DNA of 64,000 nt from Plantactinospora soyae (lineage in GTDB: Bacteria > Actinomycetota > Actinomycetes > Mycobacteriales > Micromonosporaceae), in assembly GCF_014874095.1 (NCBI RefSeq), contig NZ_JADBEB010000001.1:7378001-7442000 (forward strand), in the 5' to 3' direction. The notes below the pieces were generated by a model that ran no database searches, was not told where the DNA came from, and saw only the letters and a program-made list of their open reading frames with translations. Position 1 is the stretch's first letter. Every line of letters begins with the position of its first letter. The position numbers were made by a program, and so were the translations under genes. Positions 42,608 to 51,530 of this stretch are shown here, piece after piece.

Positions 42608-43921
42608 ATGACAGGGCAGTTCGGCAGGGCGCAGCGGCGTACGACGGTCAGCCGTGCGGGTTTCCTGCGCCTCCTCGGCGGAGCCACCGCCGCCACCGCC
42701 GTACCCGGATTGCTGGCCGGCTGCGGCGGCGGGTCGGGCGGCAGTGACGGCAAGGACCTCAAGATGATCGGCGCCGGCAGCCAGGAGGCCGGGCTGGCGC
42801 TCGCCCTCGACCAGTACAAGCAGCAGCACCCGGACGTCTCGATCAACCTCTCGTTCGCGCCGGCCGACCAGATCCAGACCTCGGTACGGGCGCAACTGGC
42901 CGCCGGCAACGCCCCGGACCTGCACGCGGTCTACCCCGGCAACGGCAGCGCGATGTCCATGGTGCAGATCAGCAAGGCCGGCCTGCTCGCCGACCTGAGC
43001 GCCCAGTCGTGGACCCAGCGCATCCCGACCGGCTTCAAGGGCGCCTACTCCAACGACGGCAAGACCTACATCTTCTCGCCCGGCACGAGCGTGCTCGGTG
43101 CGGTCTACAACAAGAAGGCGTTCGCCACCGCCGGGGTGGAACCGCCGACCACCTGGAGCGAGCTGATCCGGGTCTGCGAGACGCTCAAGCGCAAGGGCAT
43201 CGTGCCGATCGCGCTCGGCGCCCAGACCCCCTGGGTCACCCAGCTCATCAACTACGCCCTGGTGCCGTCCAAGGTCTACGCCAAGCAGCCCGACTTCGAC
43301 GACCGGATGGGCGCCGGCACCACGAGCTTCGCCCAGTCCGGCTGGCGGGACGCCATGGCCGCGTACCTCGAACTGCAGGAGCGGGGCTTCTTCAACGACA
43401 ACCCGAACGGCACCACGTACGAGCAGTCGGTCTCGCTGGTCGGCACCGGCAAGGCGGGCATGGCGATCCAGGTCTCCGCCGTACTCGACGCGTTCCGAAA
43501 GGCGGCGACGGCCCCGGACGACATCGCGATGTTCCCGATGCCCGGCAGCGACGTCGCGGCGGAGAACTGGATCCCGGGCGGGATCGTGGTCGGCATCGGA
43601 GTCAGCGCCAAGAGCAAGGGACTCGACACGGCGAAGTCGTTCGTCGAGTTCTGCGCCCAACCGGCGATCGTCGGGGCGTGGGCGAAGGCCGCCGCCTGCG
43701 TGCCGCTCTACGCCGACGGTGAGCCCGACGTCGACCCGGTGCTCAAGCCGTTCATGCCGTACCTGGCGGAGAACAAGGCGGTGCCGTTCATGGATCAACG
43801 GTGGCCCAACGCCCAGGTCCAGCCGACCCACTTCGCGGTGGTGCAGGAACTGCTCGGCGGCCGGAACACCATCGAGGGCGCGCTGACCAAGATGGACGAG
43901 GCGTACCGGAAGACGTCATGA
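42608..43921 (+). CDS. ABC sugar-binding lipoprotein, rhamnoside operon
   Basis: 437 residues. A hydrophobic leader (VSRAGFLRLLGGATAATA) ends at the lipobox-like GLLAGC; the mature part shows ALALDQYKQQHPDVSINLSF, APDLHAVYPGNGSAM and WSELIRVCETLKRKGIVPIAL, as in carbohydrate-uptake class 1 binding proteins. AGGAGGA precedes the ATG. The stop overlaps the MSERSERI mini-ORF. Its ligand is probably a rhamnose-containing oligosaccharide, given the two rhamnosidases. Confidence 0.88.
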   Translation: MTGQFGRAQRRTTVSRAGFLRLLGGATAATAVPGLLAGCGGGSGGSDGKDLKMIGAGSQEAGLALALDQYKQQHPDVSINLSFAPADQIQTSVRAQLAAGNAPDLHAVYPGNGSAMSMVQISKAGLLADLSAQSWTQRIPTGFKGAYSNDGKTYIFSPGTSVLGAVYNKKAFATAGVEPPTTWSELIRVCETLKRKGIVPIALGAQTPWVTQLINYALVPSKVYAKQPDFDDRMGAGTTSFAQSGWRDAMAAYLELQERGFFNDNPNGTTYEQSVSLVGTGKAGMAIQVSAVLDAFRKAATAPDDIAMFPMPGSDVAAENWIPGGIVVGIGVSAKSKGLDTAKSFVEFCAQPAIVGAWAKAAACVPLYADGEPDVDPVLKPFMPYLAENKAVPFMDQRWPNAQVQPTHFAVVQELLGGRNTIEGALTKMDEAYRKTS

Positions 43922-43995
43922 GCGAGCGTAGCGAGCGAATCGGCCAGCTCAGTGCCAGTTGTGGCGGCGCCGAGCGCAGCGAGGGGCCGGCATGA
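43918..43995 (+). repeat. MSERSERI-type mini-ORF repeat, copy 2
   Basis: A 78-base element, 25 codons, opening MSERSERI. As in copy 1, its ATG overlaps the upstream gene's stop and its stop overlaps the downstream ATG, and its end (GAGGGGCCGGC) supplies the ribosome site of the next gene. The two copies agree in the first 24 bases and the last 10 but differ in the middle. Confidence 0.7.
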
Positions 43996-44939
43996 CCGTG
44001 CTCAAGGAGGCGGCGGCGTCGTCGGCGTCGCGGGCGGCCCCGGTCGCACCGCGCCGACGCCGCCGGTCGGGTACGGCACCACCATGGCTGTTCGCGGTAC
44101 CGGCCGTCGCCGTGTACGCCCTGGTGGTGCTCTACCCCAGCCTCGCCGGGGTCGGTTCGGCGTTCACCGACTGGTCCGGGGTGGGCGAGGACCGATCGTT
44201 CATCGGCCTGGCGAACTTCCGCGAACTCCTGCACGACGAGCAGGCACTCGGGTCGCTGCGCAACACGCTGCTGCTGACCGTCGCCATCGTCTTCGTGCAG
44301 AACGGCATCGGCCTGCTGCTCGCGCTCGGCGTACACACCGCGATCAAGAGCCGGATGACGCTGCGGGCGGTGTTCTTCGCCCCGGTGGTGGTCAGTCCGG
44401 TGATGGTGGCCTTCCTGTGGAAGTACGTCTACAACCCCGCACCGGACGCCGGGCTCAACGCGCTGCTCGGCTCGATCGGGCTCGGCGGGCTGCGCCAGGA
44501 CTGGCTCGGCAACCCGGACCTCGCGCTCTGGTCGACCGCGTTCACGGTGATCTGGCAGTGCGCCGGGTACTCGATGGTGATCTTCCTGGCCGGCTTGGAG
44601 GGCGTACCGAAGGAACTGCACGAGGCGGCGATGGTGGACGGCGCCGGCAGCCTCGGCCGGTTCCGGTACATCACCTGGCCGCTGCTGGCGCCCGCCGTGA
44701 CGATCAACGTGATGCTCTCCACCGTCGGCGGGCTGACGCTGTTCAGCCAGATCCTCGCGATGACCGGCGGTGGACCGGGTTACGCCACCGACACCCTGTC
44801 CACGGTGCTCTACAAACAGGCGTTCGTGTACGGCCGGTTCGGCTACAGCACCGCGGTCGCGCTGGTCCTGGCGCTGTTCGTGGCCGCCGTGTCCTTCGTA
44901 CAGATCGCCTACCTGCGCTCCCGGGAGACCACCTCATGA
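43992..44939 (+). CDS. ABC sugar permease 1, rhamnoside operon
   Basis: 315 residues with six helices. A basic leader RRRRRSG precedes the first helix PWLFAVPAVAVYALVVLYP; the coupling loop is ELHEAAMVDGAGSLGRFRYITWP. It is a MalF/UgpA-type permease. ATG overlaps the mini-ORF stop; the stop overlaps the next ATG as ATGA. Confidence 0.88.
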   Translation: MTVLKEAAASSASRAAPVAPRRRRRSGTAPPWLFAVPAVAVYALVVLYPSLAGVGSAFTDWSGVGEDRSFIGLANFRELLHDEQALGSLRNTLLLTVAIVFVQNGIGLLLALGVHTAIKSRMTLRAVFFAPVVVSPVMVAFLWKYVYNPAPDAGLNALLGSIGLGGLRQDWLGNPDLALWSTAFTVIWQCAGYSMVIFLAGLEGVPKELHEAAMVDGAGSLGRFRYITWPLLAPAVTINVMLSTVGGLTLFSQILAMTGGGPGYATDTLSTVLYKQAFVYGRFGYSTAVALVLALFVAAVSFVQIAYLRSRETTS

Positions 44940-45763
44940 ACACCCGGTACCGGCCCCGGACCTTCCTGCTGGAGATCGTGATGGTGGCCGCCGCGGTGGC
45001 CTTCCTGTTCCCGGTCTACGTGCTGGTGACGCTCGCGCTCAAGGACCCGGGCCAGGTGGCGAACAACCCGCTGGGCCTGCCCGATCCCCCCGGCGTGCAG
45101 AGCTTCTCGGCCGCCTGGCAGCAGGCGTCGCTGGGCTCGTCGCTGCTCAACAGCGCGATCATCACGGTGGTGAGCATCGTCGCCCTGGTCGCGCTGGGCT
45201 CGCTGGCGGCGTACTTCCTGGCCCGCCGGGCCACCCGGCTCAGCTACGGGCTCTACATCCTGTTCCTGCTCGGCATCATCCTGCCGATCCAGCTCGGCAT
45301 GATCCCGCTCTACCAGCTCGTCTCCGATCTGGAGCTGATCGGCACGTACCAGGGAATGATCCTGTTCTACACCGGCATCCAGTTGCCGTTCACCGTCTTC
45401 CTCTACACCGGTTTCATCCGGTCGCTGCCGGCCGACTACGCCAACGCGGCGCTGATCGACGGCGCCTCGCACCTGCAGGCGTTCACCCGGGTGGTGTTCC
45501 CGCTGCTGCGGCCGATCACCGGCACGGTGCTGATCCTGAACGCGGTGCACGTCTGGAACGACTTCTTCACCCCGCTGCTCTACCTGGGCGGCTCCGGCCG
45601 GGAGACCGTCCCGGTCCGGGTGTTCGCGTTCGTCAACGAGTACACCTCGGACTACGGCCTGGTCGCCGCCGGCCTGGTGCTGGCCGCACTGCCGATCCTG
45701 GCCGTCTTCCTCGTCCTCCAGCGGTACGTCATCCGTGGCTTCTCCAGCGGCCTGAAGGGCTGA
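44936..45763 (+). CDS. ABC sugar permease 2, rhamnoside operon
   Basis: 275 residues, six helices, with the coupling loop YANAALIDGASHLQAFTRVVFP and the late HVWNDFFTPLLYL motif, as in MalG-type permeases. The start overlaps permease 1. No ATPase gene follows; a shared MsiK-like ATPase elsewhere is expected. Confidence 0.88.
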   Translation: MNTRYRPRTFLLEIVMVAAAVAFLFPVYVLVTLALKDPGQVANNPLGLPDPPGVQSFSAAWQQASLGSSLLNSAIITVVSIVALVALGSLAAYFLARRATRLSYGLYILFLLGIILPIQLGMIPLYQLVSDLELIGTYQGMILFYTGIQLPFTVFLYTGFIRSLPADYANAALIDGASHLQAFTRVVFPLLRPITGTVLILNAVHVWNDFFTPLLYLGGSGRETVPVRVFAFVNEYTSDYGLVAAGLVLAALPILAVFLVLQRYVIRGFSSGLKG

Positions 45764-45767
45764 CCCG

Positions 45768-48700
45768 ATGCTTCCCGAACGGCTCCCAGCGGACCGACTT
45801 CCCGAACGGCTCCCAGCGGACCGACTTCCCGAACGGCTCCCAGCGGACCGACTTCCCGAACGGCTCCCAGCGGACCGACTTCCCGAACAGGTCGCGGGAG
45901 CCCGCCTTCCCGGGCGGATCCCGGCGGACCGGCTTCCCGATCGGCTGGCGGCGGTGCTCGCCGAGCCGCCGAAGGCCTTCTCACCGGTACCGATCTGGTG
46001 GTGGAGCGGCGAAGCACTGGACGCCGAGCGGCTGCGCTGGCAACTCGAACGGTTTGCCGAGGGCGGGGTCTACAACCTGGTCGTACTCAACCTGGCCCCG
46101 TCCGGGCCCGCGCACGGCGCCGATCCGGACGATCCGCCGTTCCTGTCGGAACGCTGGTGGGAGCTGTTCCTGGGCGCCTGCGACGACGCCAAGCGGCTCG
46201 GGATCAGCCTGTGGTTCTACGACCAGCTCGGCTTCTCCGGCGCCGACCTCCAGGCCAGGCTCGTCGCCCGGCACCCGGAGTACGCCGGCCGGCGACTGCA
46301 CCGGGTCACCGTCACCGCGACCGGCGCCGGGCGGCTGGAACTACGCTGCCCGGCCGGTGGGCGACCGATCGGCGCGGCGGTCGAGGTGGTCGACGAGGCG
46401 GGCCGGCCGGCCGGGCCACCCGAGCCGGTCCCGTTGACCGGTACCGCCGCCACCTGGCAGGCACGCAGTCCCGGGTTCCGACTCTCGCTGTACTACGACA
46501 CCGATCACGGCTTCGACTACCTTGCCCCGGCGGCCTGCGCGACCCTGCTCGACCAGGTACACGCCGAGTTCGCCCGCCGGCTCGGTGACCGGCTCGGGAC
46601 CGTGGTGGTCGGCTCCTTCCAGGACGAACTGCCGGCCCTGCCCACCTGGTCGGCCACCTTCGCCGCAGAGTTCACCGCCCGGTACGGCTACGACCTGGGT
46701 AGCCGGCTCGGCGCGCTGTGGGACGCGGCGCTGCCGGACGCCGACCGGGTCCGCCACGACTACCACGCCCTGCGGGCCGCGCTCGCCGAGGGGGCGTTCT
46801 TCCGCCCACTGGCGCAGTGGCACGACCAGTACGGCCTGCTGGTCGGCTGCGACCAGCAGGATCCGGCGCGGGCCGGGCACCCGGTCGAGGGCGCCTCGTT
46901 GTACGCCGACTACCCCCGTACGCACCGCTGGTTCAGCGCGCCCGGCTCGGACCACCACGGCGACGCCCGGATCCACTCCTCCCTCGCCCACCACTACGAC
47001 CAGCCCCGGGTCTGGATCGAGGCGTTCCACTCGACCGGCTGGGGCGGCACCCTCGAAGAGACGTTCGACTGGCTGCTGCCCTGGCTGCGTACCGGCGCCA
47101 CCCTCTACAACCCGCACGCCGTGTACTACTCCACCAAGGCGGGCTGGTGGGAGTGGGCGCCACCGGCCACCGACTGGCGGCAGCCGTACTGGCGGCACCA
47201 CCGCGCGTTCGCCGACACCGTGACCCGGCTGTGCGCCGCGCTGTCGCTGGGCCGGCACATCTGCGAGGTGGCCGTGCTGCACCCGACCACCACCGCGCAG
47301 GCGGACCTGCGACTCGACGGAGCCGGCGCGGTGGCCGCCCGCGCCCAGACGGTGTACCGGGAGTTGATCGGTGATGCCGCCTGGTTCGCGCCGGTCCCCG
47401 GGGTACTGGATCTGGCCAGGCTGGACGCGGACGTGATCGATGACGACTCGCTCGCCTCCGCCCAGGTGCGCGGCCGGACCCGGGGTGGCCCGGGCGGCGT
47501 CACGCCACCCCGGCTGTGCGTGGCCGGCGAGGAGTACACCGCCGTCGTGCTGCCGGCCGCGACCGTGCTGGAGGAGGCGACCGCCCGTCGGCTGGACGAG
47601 TTCGTCGTGGCCGGTGGGCTGCTCGTCGCGGTTGGCGCGCTGCCGGAACGCGGCGTCCCCGGCCCGGCGACCGACCGGACGACCGCCACGCCGACGACCG
47701 GGCCAAGCGCAGCCGGGCCGGCGAGCGACCCGGGGCCGGCGGCGACGGTGGCCGACGCGGTGGTGGCCCGATTGCGGGAACGGTTCGTCACCGGCGAGGC
47801 CCGGTTCGTCCGGTCCGCCGCCGAACTGCCCGGCGCGCTCGCCGACCTGACTCCGCGGGTGGTCGCCGACGTTCCCGTGCTGGCCCGCGACATCGACGGT
47901 GCGCTCACCGTCTTCGTCACCGCCACCGCGTGGAGTGCCACCGAGGTGGACGGCCGGCCGGAGCAGCGCGGTCCCGGACACGGTTGGGACAACGTCGGCT
48001 ACGACTTCGACCCCGCCCGCTACCTGTCCGAGGTACGGGTCCAGGTTCGGCACGCGCCCGGCGCCCCGGTGCTGGCGAGCCCGTTCGGTACACCACCCCG
48101 TGCGCTGCCGTACACGGTGGACGGCGAGGTGACGGAGGTGGTCGTACCCTTCACCGACGGCCCGGCCGCGCTACTGGTGTTCCCGCCCGGGTCACCGCCG
48201 ACCGCTTCCTCCGCCGGGACACCGTCGCCGGCCCTCGTCGCGCACCCGGAGACGCTGCTGCTCGACGGGGAGTGGCTCGCCGAACTGGTGCCCACGCTGG
48301 ACAACAGGTGGGGCGACTTCGCCTGGCCGCCGTCCACCGCCACCGACCCGATCGTGCAGCGGTGGGAACTGGAGCACCGGGTGGACGGCGCCGATGGGTG
48401 GCAACCGGGGCTGGCCACGTTCGGGCCGCACGGCCTGGTCGGCAACAACACCCCGGTGACCTACTCGGCCAGCCGGGGCATCCGGAAGGATCCGATCCAC
48501 CGGCCGGCGCTGGGGCCGAAGGGACACGTACCCGAGGAGTTCCTGGACTTCGGACTGGTGCCGGCCGGCACTCCGGTCCGGTTCCGGGCCGAGTTCACCC
48601 TGACCGACGCCGACCTGACCGGCACCGACCCGGACCGGCTCACCGTGGCTGTCGGCGCGCCGGCCGCGAAACGACTCTGGCTGGACGGCGCCCCGGTACC

Positions 48701-49982
48701 GATCGACGACGGTGGCGGGCACCTCGGCACCGCGCCGGTACGGCTCGCCGCCGGGCGGCACGAACTCGAACTGGAACTCGTCCCCGCGACCGACCTGGCA
48801 CTGCGCGCGCACCTCGCGTTCGTCCGGGACCCGGACCGGTACCGCCGACCGGAATGGATCACGGTGGACGGATTGCCGGAGCCCGGCCGGCGGATCACCT
48901 TCGGCACCACGGTCACGCTGGACCGCCCGGCCCCCGACGCGGCCCTTCACCTCACCGCGCTCGGCAGCACCCGGCTCCTCGTCAACGGCGTGGAGGCGGG
49001 CCGGCAGGGCGGCTTCGCGCCGTACGAGCGGCCGATTCCGACCGTACGCCGCTACGAGTTGGGTCGGGTGCTGCGGCCCGGCGCCAACGAGGTGGTCGTC
49101 GAGCTGACCACGCCGTCGCCGATCCTGGTCGACGCCGTCGCCAACGGCCACGGTCTCGTCACCGACACCGACTGGTGGGCCACTGTGGATGGAACGTCGG
49201 CCAGGGTGGTCCGGCACCGCCGGGCGCACCGGGTGGTCGCCGACCTCTACGTGACCCGCCGCCCGCATCCGCTGCCCGGGGCGGCCTGGCTGGAGGACAC
49301 CGACCAGGCCGACACCGTCGTGCCGGTCACGTTCGCCGTACCTCGCCCGCCGGGCAGGCGGGTGGAGTGGCTGCGGTTCGCCATTCCGCCCGGCGCGACC
49401 CGGCTCGACCTCCACATCGTCGGTGACGCCGACATGTACGTCGACGACCGGCCGGTCGACGCGTACACCGGGGTCGACGGCGCCGGTCCGGACGGTGCGG
49501 TGTCGATGAGCGCCGAACTGCCCGCCGGCGCCCGGGTGGGTCAGTTACGGATCCAGACCCGGCCGGGGTACGAGGCGGGTGCGGCGCTCACCGGGCCGGT
49601 CCGGTTCACGGTCGGACCGGGAAGGCTCGACCTCGGCGACTGGGAGCGGCACGGACTCGCCGGCTACAGCGGCGGGGTGCGTTACCGGCGCACCGTCGTC
49701 ATCCCTCCGCAGGCCCGGGACGTCCGGCTCGATCTCGGCCGGCTACGCGGCTCGGCGGAGGTGACGGTGGACGGTCGCGGCGCCGGAGTGCGGTTCTGCG
49801 CGCCGTACGTCTTCGACCTCGGTCAACTGGCACCGGGCGAGCACACCGTCGACGTCGAGGTGTTCGGGACCCTCGCACCGTACCTGGACACCGTCAGTCC
49901 GACCCACTTCGTCTTCCCGGGACAGCGGGTGTCCGGCCTCTTCGGCCCGGTACGCCTGCACTGGGACATCAGCGACAGCTAA
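45768..49982 (+). CDS. GH106-like alpha-L-rhamnosidase with N-terminal tandem repeat
   Basis: Up to 1404 residues. After a repeat region of about 60 residues (LPERLPADR units) the fold begins with PPKAFSPVPIWWWSGEALDA and YNLVVLNLAPSGP, then EAFHSTGWGGTLEETFDW and LHPTTTAQ, which fit the Glyco_hydro_106 family; the C-terminus carries two jelly-roll domains with GH2-like features (VRYRRTVVIPPQARDVRLDL). The enzyme probably removes rhamnose from a complex glycan inside the cell. The start is uncertain: ATG 45768 lies within the repeat and lacks a ribosome site, while GTG 45954 would begin just before the fold. It is four bases after permease 2. Confidence 0.72.
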   Translation: MLPERLPADRLPERLPADRLPERLPADRLPERLPADRLPEQVAGARLPGRIPADRLPDRLAAVLAEPPKAFSPVPIWWWSGEALDAERLRWQLERFAEGGVYNLVVLNLAPSGPAHGADPDDPPFLSERWWELFLGACDDAKRLGISLWFYDQLGFSGADLQARLVARHPEYAGRRLHRVTVTATGAGRLELRCPAGGRPIGAAVEVVDEAGRPAGPPEPVPLTGTAATWQARSPGFRLSLYYDTDHGFDYLAPAACATLLDQVHAEFARRLGDRLGTVVVGSFQDELPALPTWSATFAAEFTARYGYDLGSRLGALWDAALPDADRVRHDYHALRAALAEGAFFRPLAQWHDQYGLLVGCDQQDPARAGHPVEGASLYADYPRTHRWFSAPGSDHHGDARIHSSLAHHYDQPRVWIEAFHSTGWGGTLEETFDWLLPWLRTGATLYNPHAVYYSTKAGWWEWAPPATDWRQPYWRHHRAFADTVTRLCAALSLGRHICEVAVLHPTTTAQADLRLDGAGAVAARAQTVYRELIGDAAWFAPVPGVLDLARLDADVIDDDSLASAQVRGRTRGGPGGVTPPRLCVAGEEYTAVVLPAATVLEEATARRLDEFVVAGGLLVAVGALPERGVPGPATDRTTATPTTGPSAAGPASDPGPAATVADAVVARLRERFVTGEARFVRSAAELPGALADLTPRVVADVPVLARDIDGALTVFVTATAWSATEVDGRPEQRGPGHGWDNVGYDFDPARYLSEVRVQVRHAPGAPVLASPFGTPPRALPYTVDGEVTEVVVPFTDGPAALLVFPPGSPPTASSAGTPSPALVAHPETLLLDGEWLAELVPTLDNRWGDFAWPPSTATDPIVQRWELEHRVDGADGWQPGLATFGPHGLVGNNTPVTYSASRGIRKDPIHRPALGPKGHVPEEFLDFGLVPAGTPVRFRAEFTLTDADLTGTDPDRLTVAVGAPAAKRLWLDGAPVPIDDGGGHLGTAPVRLAAGRHELELELVPATDLALRAHLAFVRDPDRYRRPEWITVDGLPEPGRRITFGTTVTLDRPAPDAALHLTALGSTRLLVNGVEAGRQGGFAPYERPIPTVRRYELGRVLRPGANEVVVELTTPSPILVDAVANGHGLVTDTDWWATVDGTSARVVRHRRAHRVVADLYVTRRPHPLPGAAWLEDTDQADTVVPVTFAVPRPPGRRVEWLRFAIPPGATRLDLHIVGDADMYVDDRPVDAYTGVDGAGPDGAVSMSAELPAGARVGQLRIQTRPGYEAGAALTGPVRFTVGPGRLDLGDWERHGLAGYSGGVRYRRTVVIPPQARDVRLDLGRLRGSAEVTVDGRGAGVRFCAPYVFDLGQLAPGEHTVDVEVFGTLAPYLDTVSPTHFVFPGQRVSGLFGPVRLHWDISDS
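45771..45878 (+). repeat. 27-bp minisatellite at the start of the GH106 gene
   Basis: Four perfect tandem copies of a 27-bp unit encoding LPERLPADR, followed to about 45950 by two degenerate units (LPGRIPADR, LPDRL). The frame stays open because 27 is a multiple of three, so copy number changes would not shift the reading frame. Confidence 0.9.
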
Positions 49983-50013
49983 GCCCACGTCGCCGTCAGG
50001 AGGGATCGAACGA

Positions 50014-51462
50014 ATGACCGCCATCGACCCGTACCCCGTCGCCCTGGACGACCGGATCAGCCCGCCGCGCCCCCGGGTCGGCCTGGTGGCCGGCGGCCTC
50101 GGCGCCTACTGGCCACAGTTCCCCGACCTGTTGCCCCAGCTCCGGCGCTCCAGTGACCGGGTCGCGCAGCGGATGCGGGAACTCGGGGCGGACGTCGTGG
50201 ACGTCGGGTTCATCTCCGACGCCCAGGAGGGCGCGGTGGCCGCCGAGCGGCTCCGCGAGGCCGGCTGCGACATCATCGTCGGGTTCCTCACCACCTACAT
50301 GACCGCGACCATGCTGGTGCCGGTCGCGCAGCGCAGCGGCGCACCGGTGCTGCTGATCAACCTCCAGCCGACGAAGTCGATGGACCACACGAGCTTCGAC
50401 ACCGGGCAGTGGCTCGCCTACTGCGGTGCCTGCCCGCTGCCTGAGATGGCCAACGCGTTCCGGCGGGTCGGGGTGCCCTTCCGGTCGGTCTCCGGCTATC
50501 TGGAGGACGAGCGGGCCTGGCAGCGGATCGGCCGATGGGTGCGGGCCGCCGGTGTGCGGGCGGCGCTGCGGCGCGGCCGGCACGGGCTGATGGGGCACCT
50601 CTATCCGGGCATGCTGGACGTGGCCACCGATCTCACCCTCGTCTCGGCGAACTTCGGCGGGCACGTGGAGGTGCTGGAATTCGACGACCTGCGGGTCCGG
50701 GTGCCCGAGGCGGGCACCGCCGAGGTGACGGCGAAACTCGACCAGACCCGGGAGATCTTCGAGCTGACCGGGTCGGTCGACGCCGACGACCTCGACTGGG
50801 CGGCCCGGGTCGCGGTCGGACTGGACCGGCTGGTCGACGACTTCGGGCTGGACAGCCTCGCCTACTACCACCGGGGCCTGGACGGGGAGATCCACGAGCG
50901 GCTCGGCGCCGGCATGATCCTCGGCGCATCACTGCTGACCGCGCGGGGCGTTCCGGCCGCCGGCGAGTACGAGCTGCGTACGTCGCTGGCGATGCTCGTC
51001 ATGGACCGGCTCGGCGCCGGCGGCTCGTTCACCGAGTTCCAGGCGCTCGACTTCGACCGAGGGCATGTGGAGATGGGCCACGACGGGCCGGCGCACCTGG
51101 CGATCAGTGCCCGCCGCCCGCTGCTGCGCGGCCTCGGCGTCTACCACGGCAAGCGCGGCTGGGGCGTGTCGGTCGAGTTCGACGTCACCCCGGGCCCGGT
51201 CACCGCGTTCGGGCTACGGCAGGACCGGGACGGCCGGTACGCTTTCGTCGCCGCCGAGGGCACCGTGGTCGACGGACCGCACCTGACGATCGGCAACACC
51301 ACGTCCCGGGTCGACTTCGGCTGTGATCCGGGCGAGTGGACCGACGCGTGGAGCGGCACCGGCATCTCCCACCACTGGGCGCTCGGTACCGGACACCGCA
51401 GCGCCGACCTGCGCGCCGTGGCCGACCTGCTGGAGCTGGACTTCGTCGAGGTACGCCCCTGA
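50014..51462 (+). CDS. L-fucose/L-arabinose isomerase family protein
   Basis: 482 residues. RPRVGLVAGGLGAYWPQFP, GADVVDVGFISDAQEGAV, PVLLINLQPTKSMDHT and the GHVEMGHDGPAHLA segment, with its metal-binding glutamate and histidine, fit the L-fucose/L-arabinose isomerase superfamily. It would convert the released deoxy sugar or pentose into the ketose. GGAGGGATCG precedes the ATG. As the last gene of the rhamnosidase operon it may act on L-rhamnose, L-fucose or a related sugar; the exact substrate is unknown. Confidence 0.82.
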   Translation: MTAIDPYPVALDDRISPPRPRVGLVAGGLGAYWPQFPDLLPQLRRSSDRVAQRMRELGADVVDVGFISDAQEGAVAAERLREAGCDIIVGFLTTYMTATMLVPVAQRSGAPVLLINLQPTKSMDHTSFDTGQWLAYCGACPLPEMANAFRRVGVPFRSVSGYLEDERAWQRIGRWVRAAGVRAALRRGRHGLMGHLYPGMLDVATDLTLVSANFGGHVEVLEFDDLRVRVPEAGTAEVTAKLDQTREIFELTGSVDADDLDWAARVAVGLDRLVDDFGLDSLAYYHRGLDGEIHERLGAGMILGASLLTARGVPAAGEYELRTSLAMLVMDRLGAGGSFTEFQALDFDRGHVEMGHDGPAHLAISARRPLLRGLGVYHGKRGWGVSVEFDVTPGPVTAFGLRQDRDGRYAFVAAEGTVVDGPHLTIGNTTSRVDFGCDPGEWTDAWSGTGISHHWALGTGHRSADLRAVADLLELDFVEVRP

Positions 51463-51530
51463 CCGCTGATCTGCTGGAACAACCCGGCCGCCGGCGTGGC
51501 AGAAATGACGTTGCCGCTGCCGGTGATGGG

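Noticed and set aside
45771-45950. CRISPR-like array
   Set aside because: Units of 27 bp follow each other directly with no unique spacers, and no cas genes are present.
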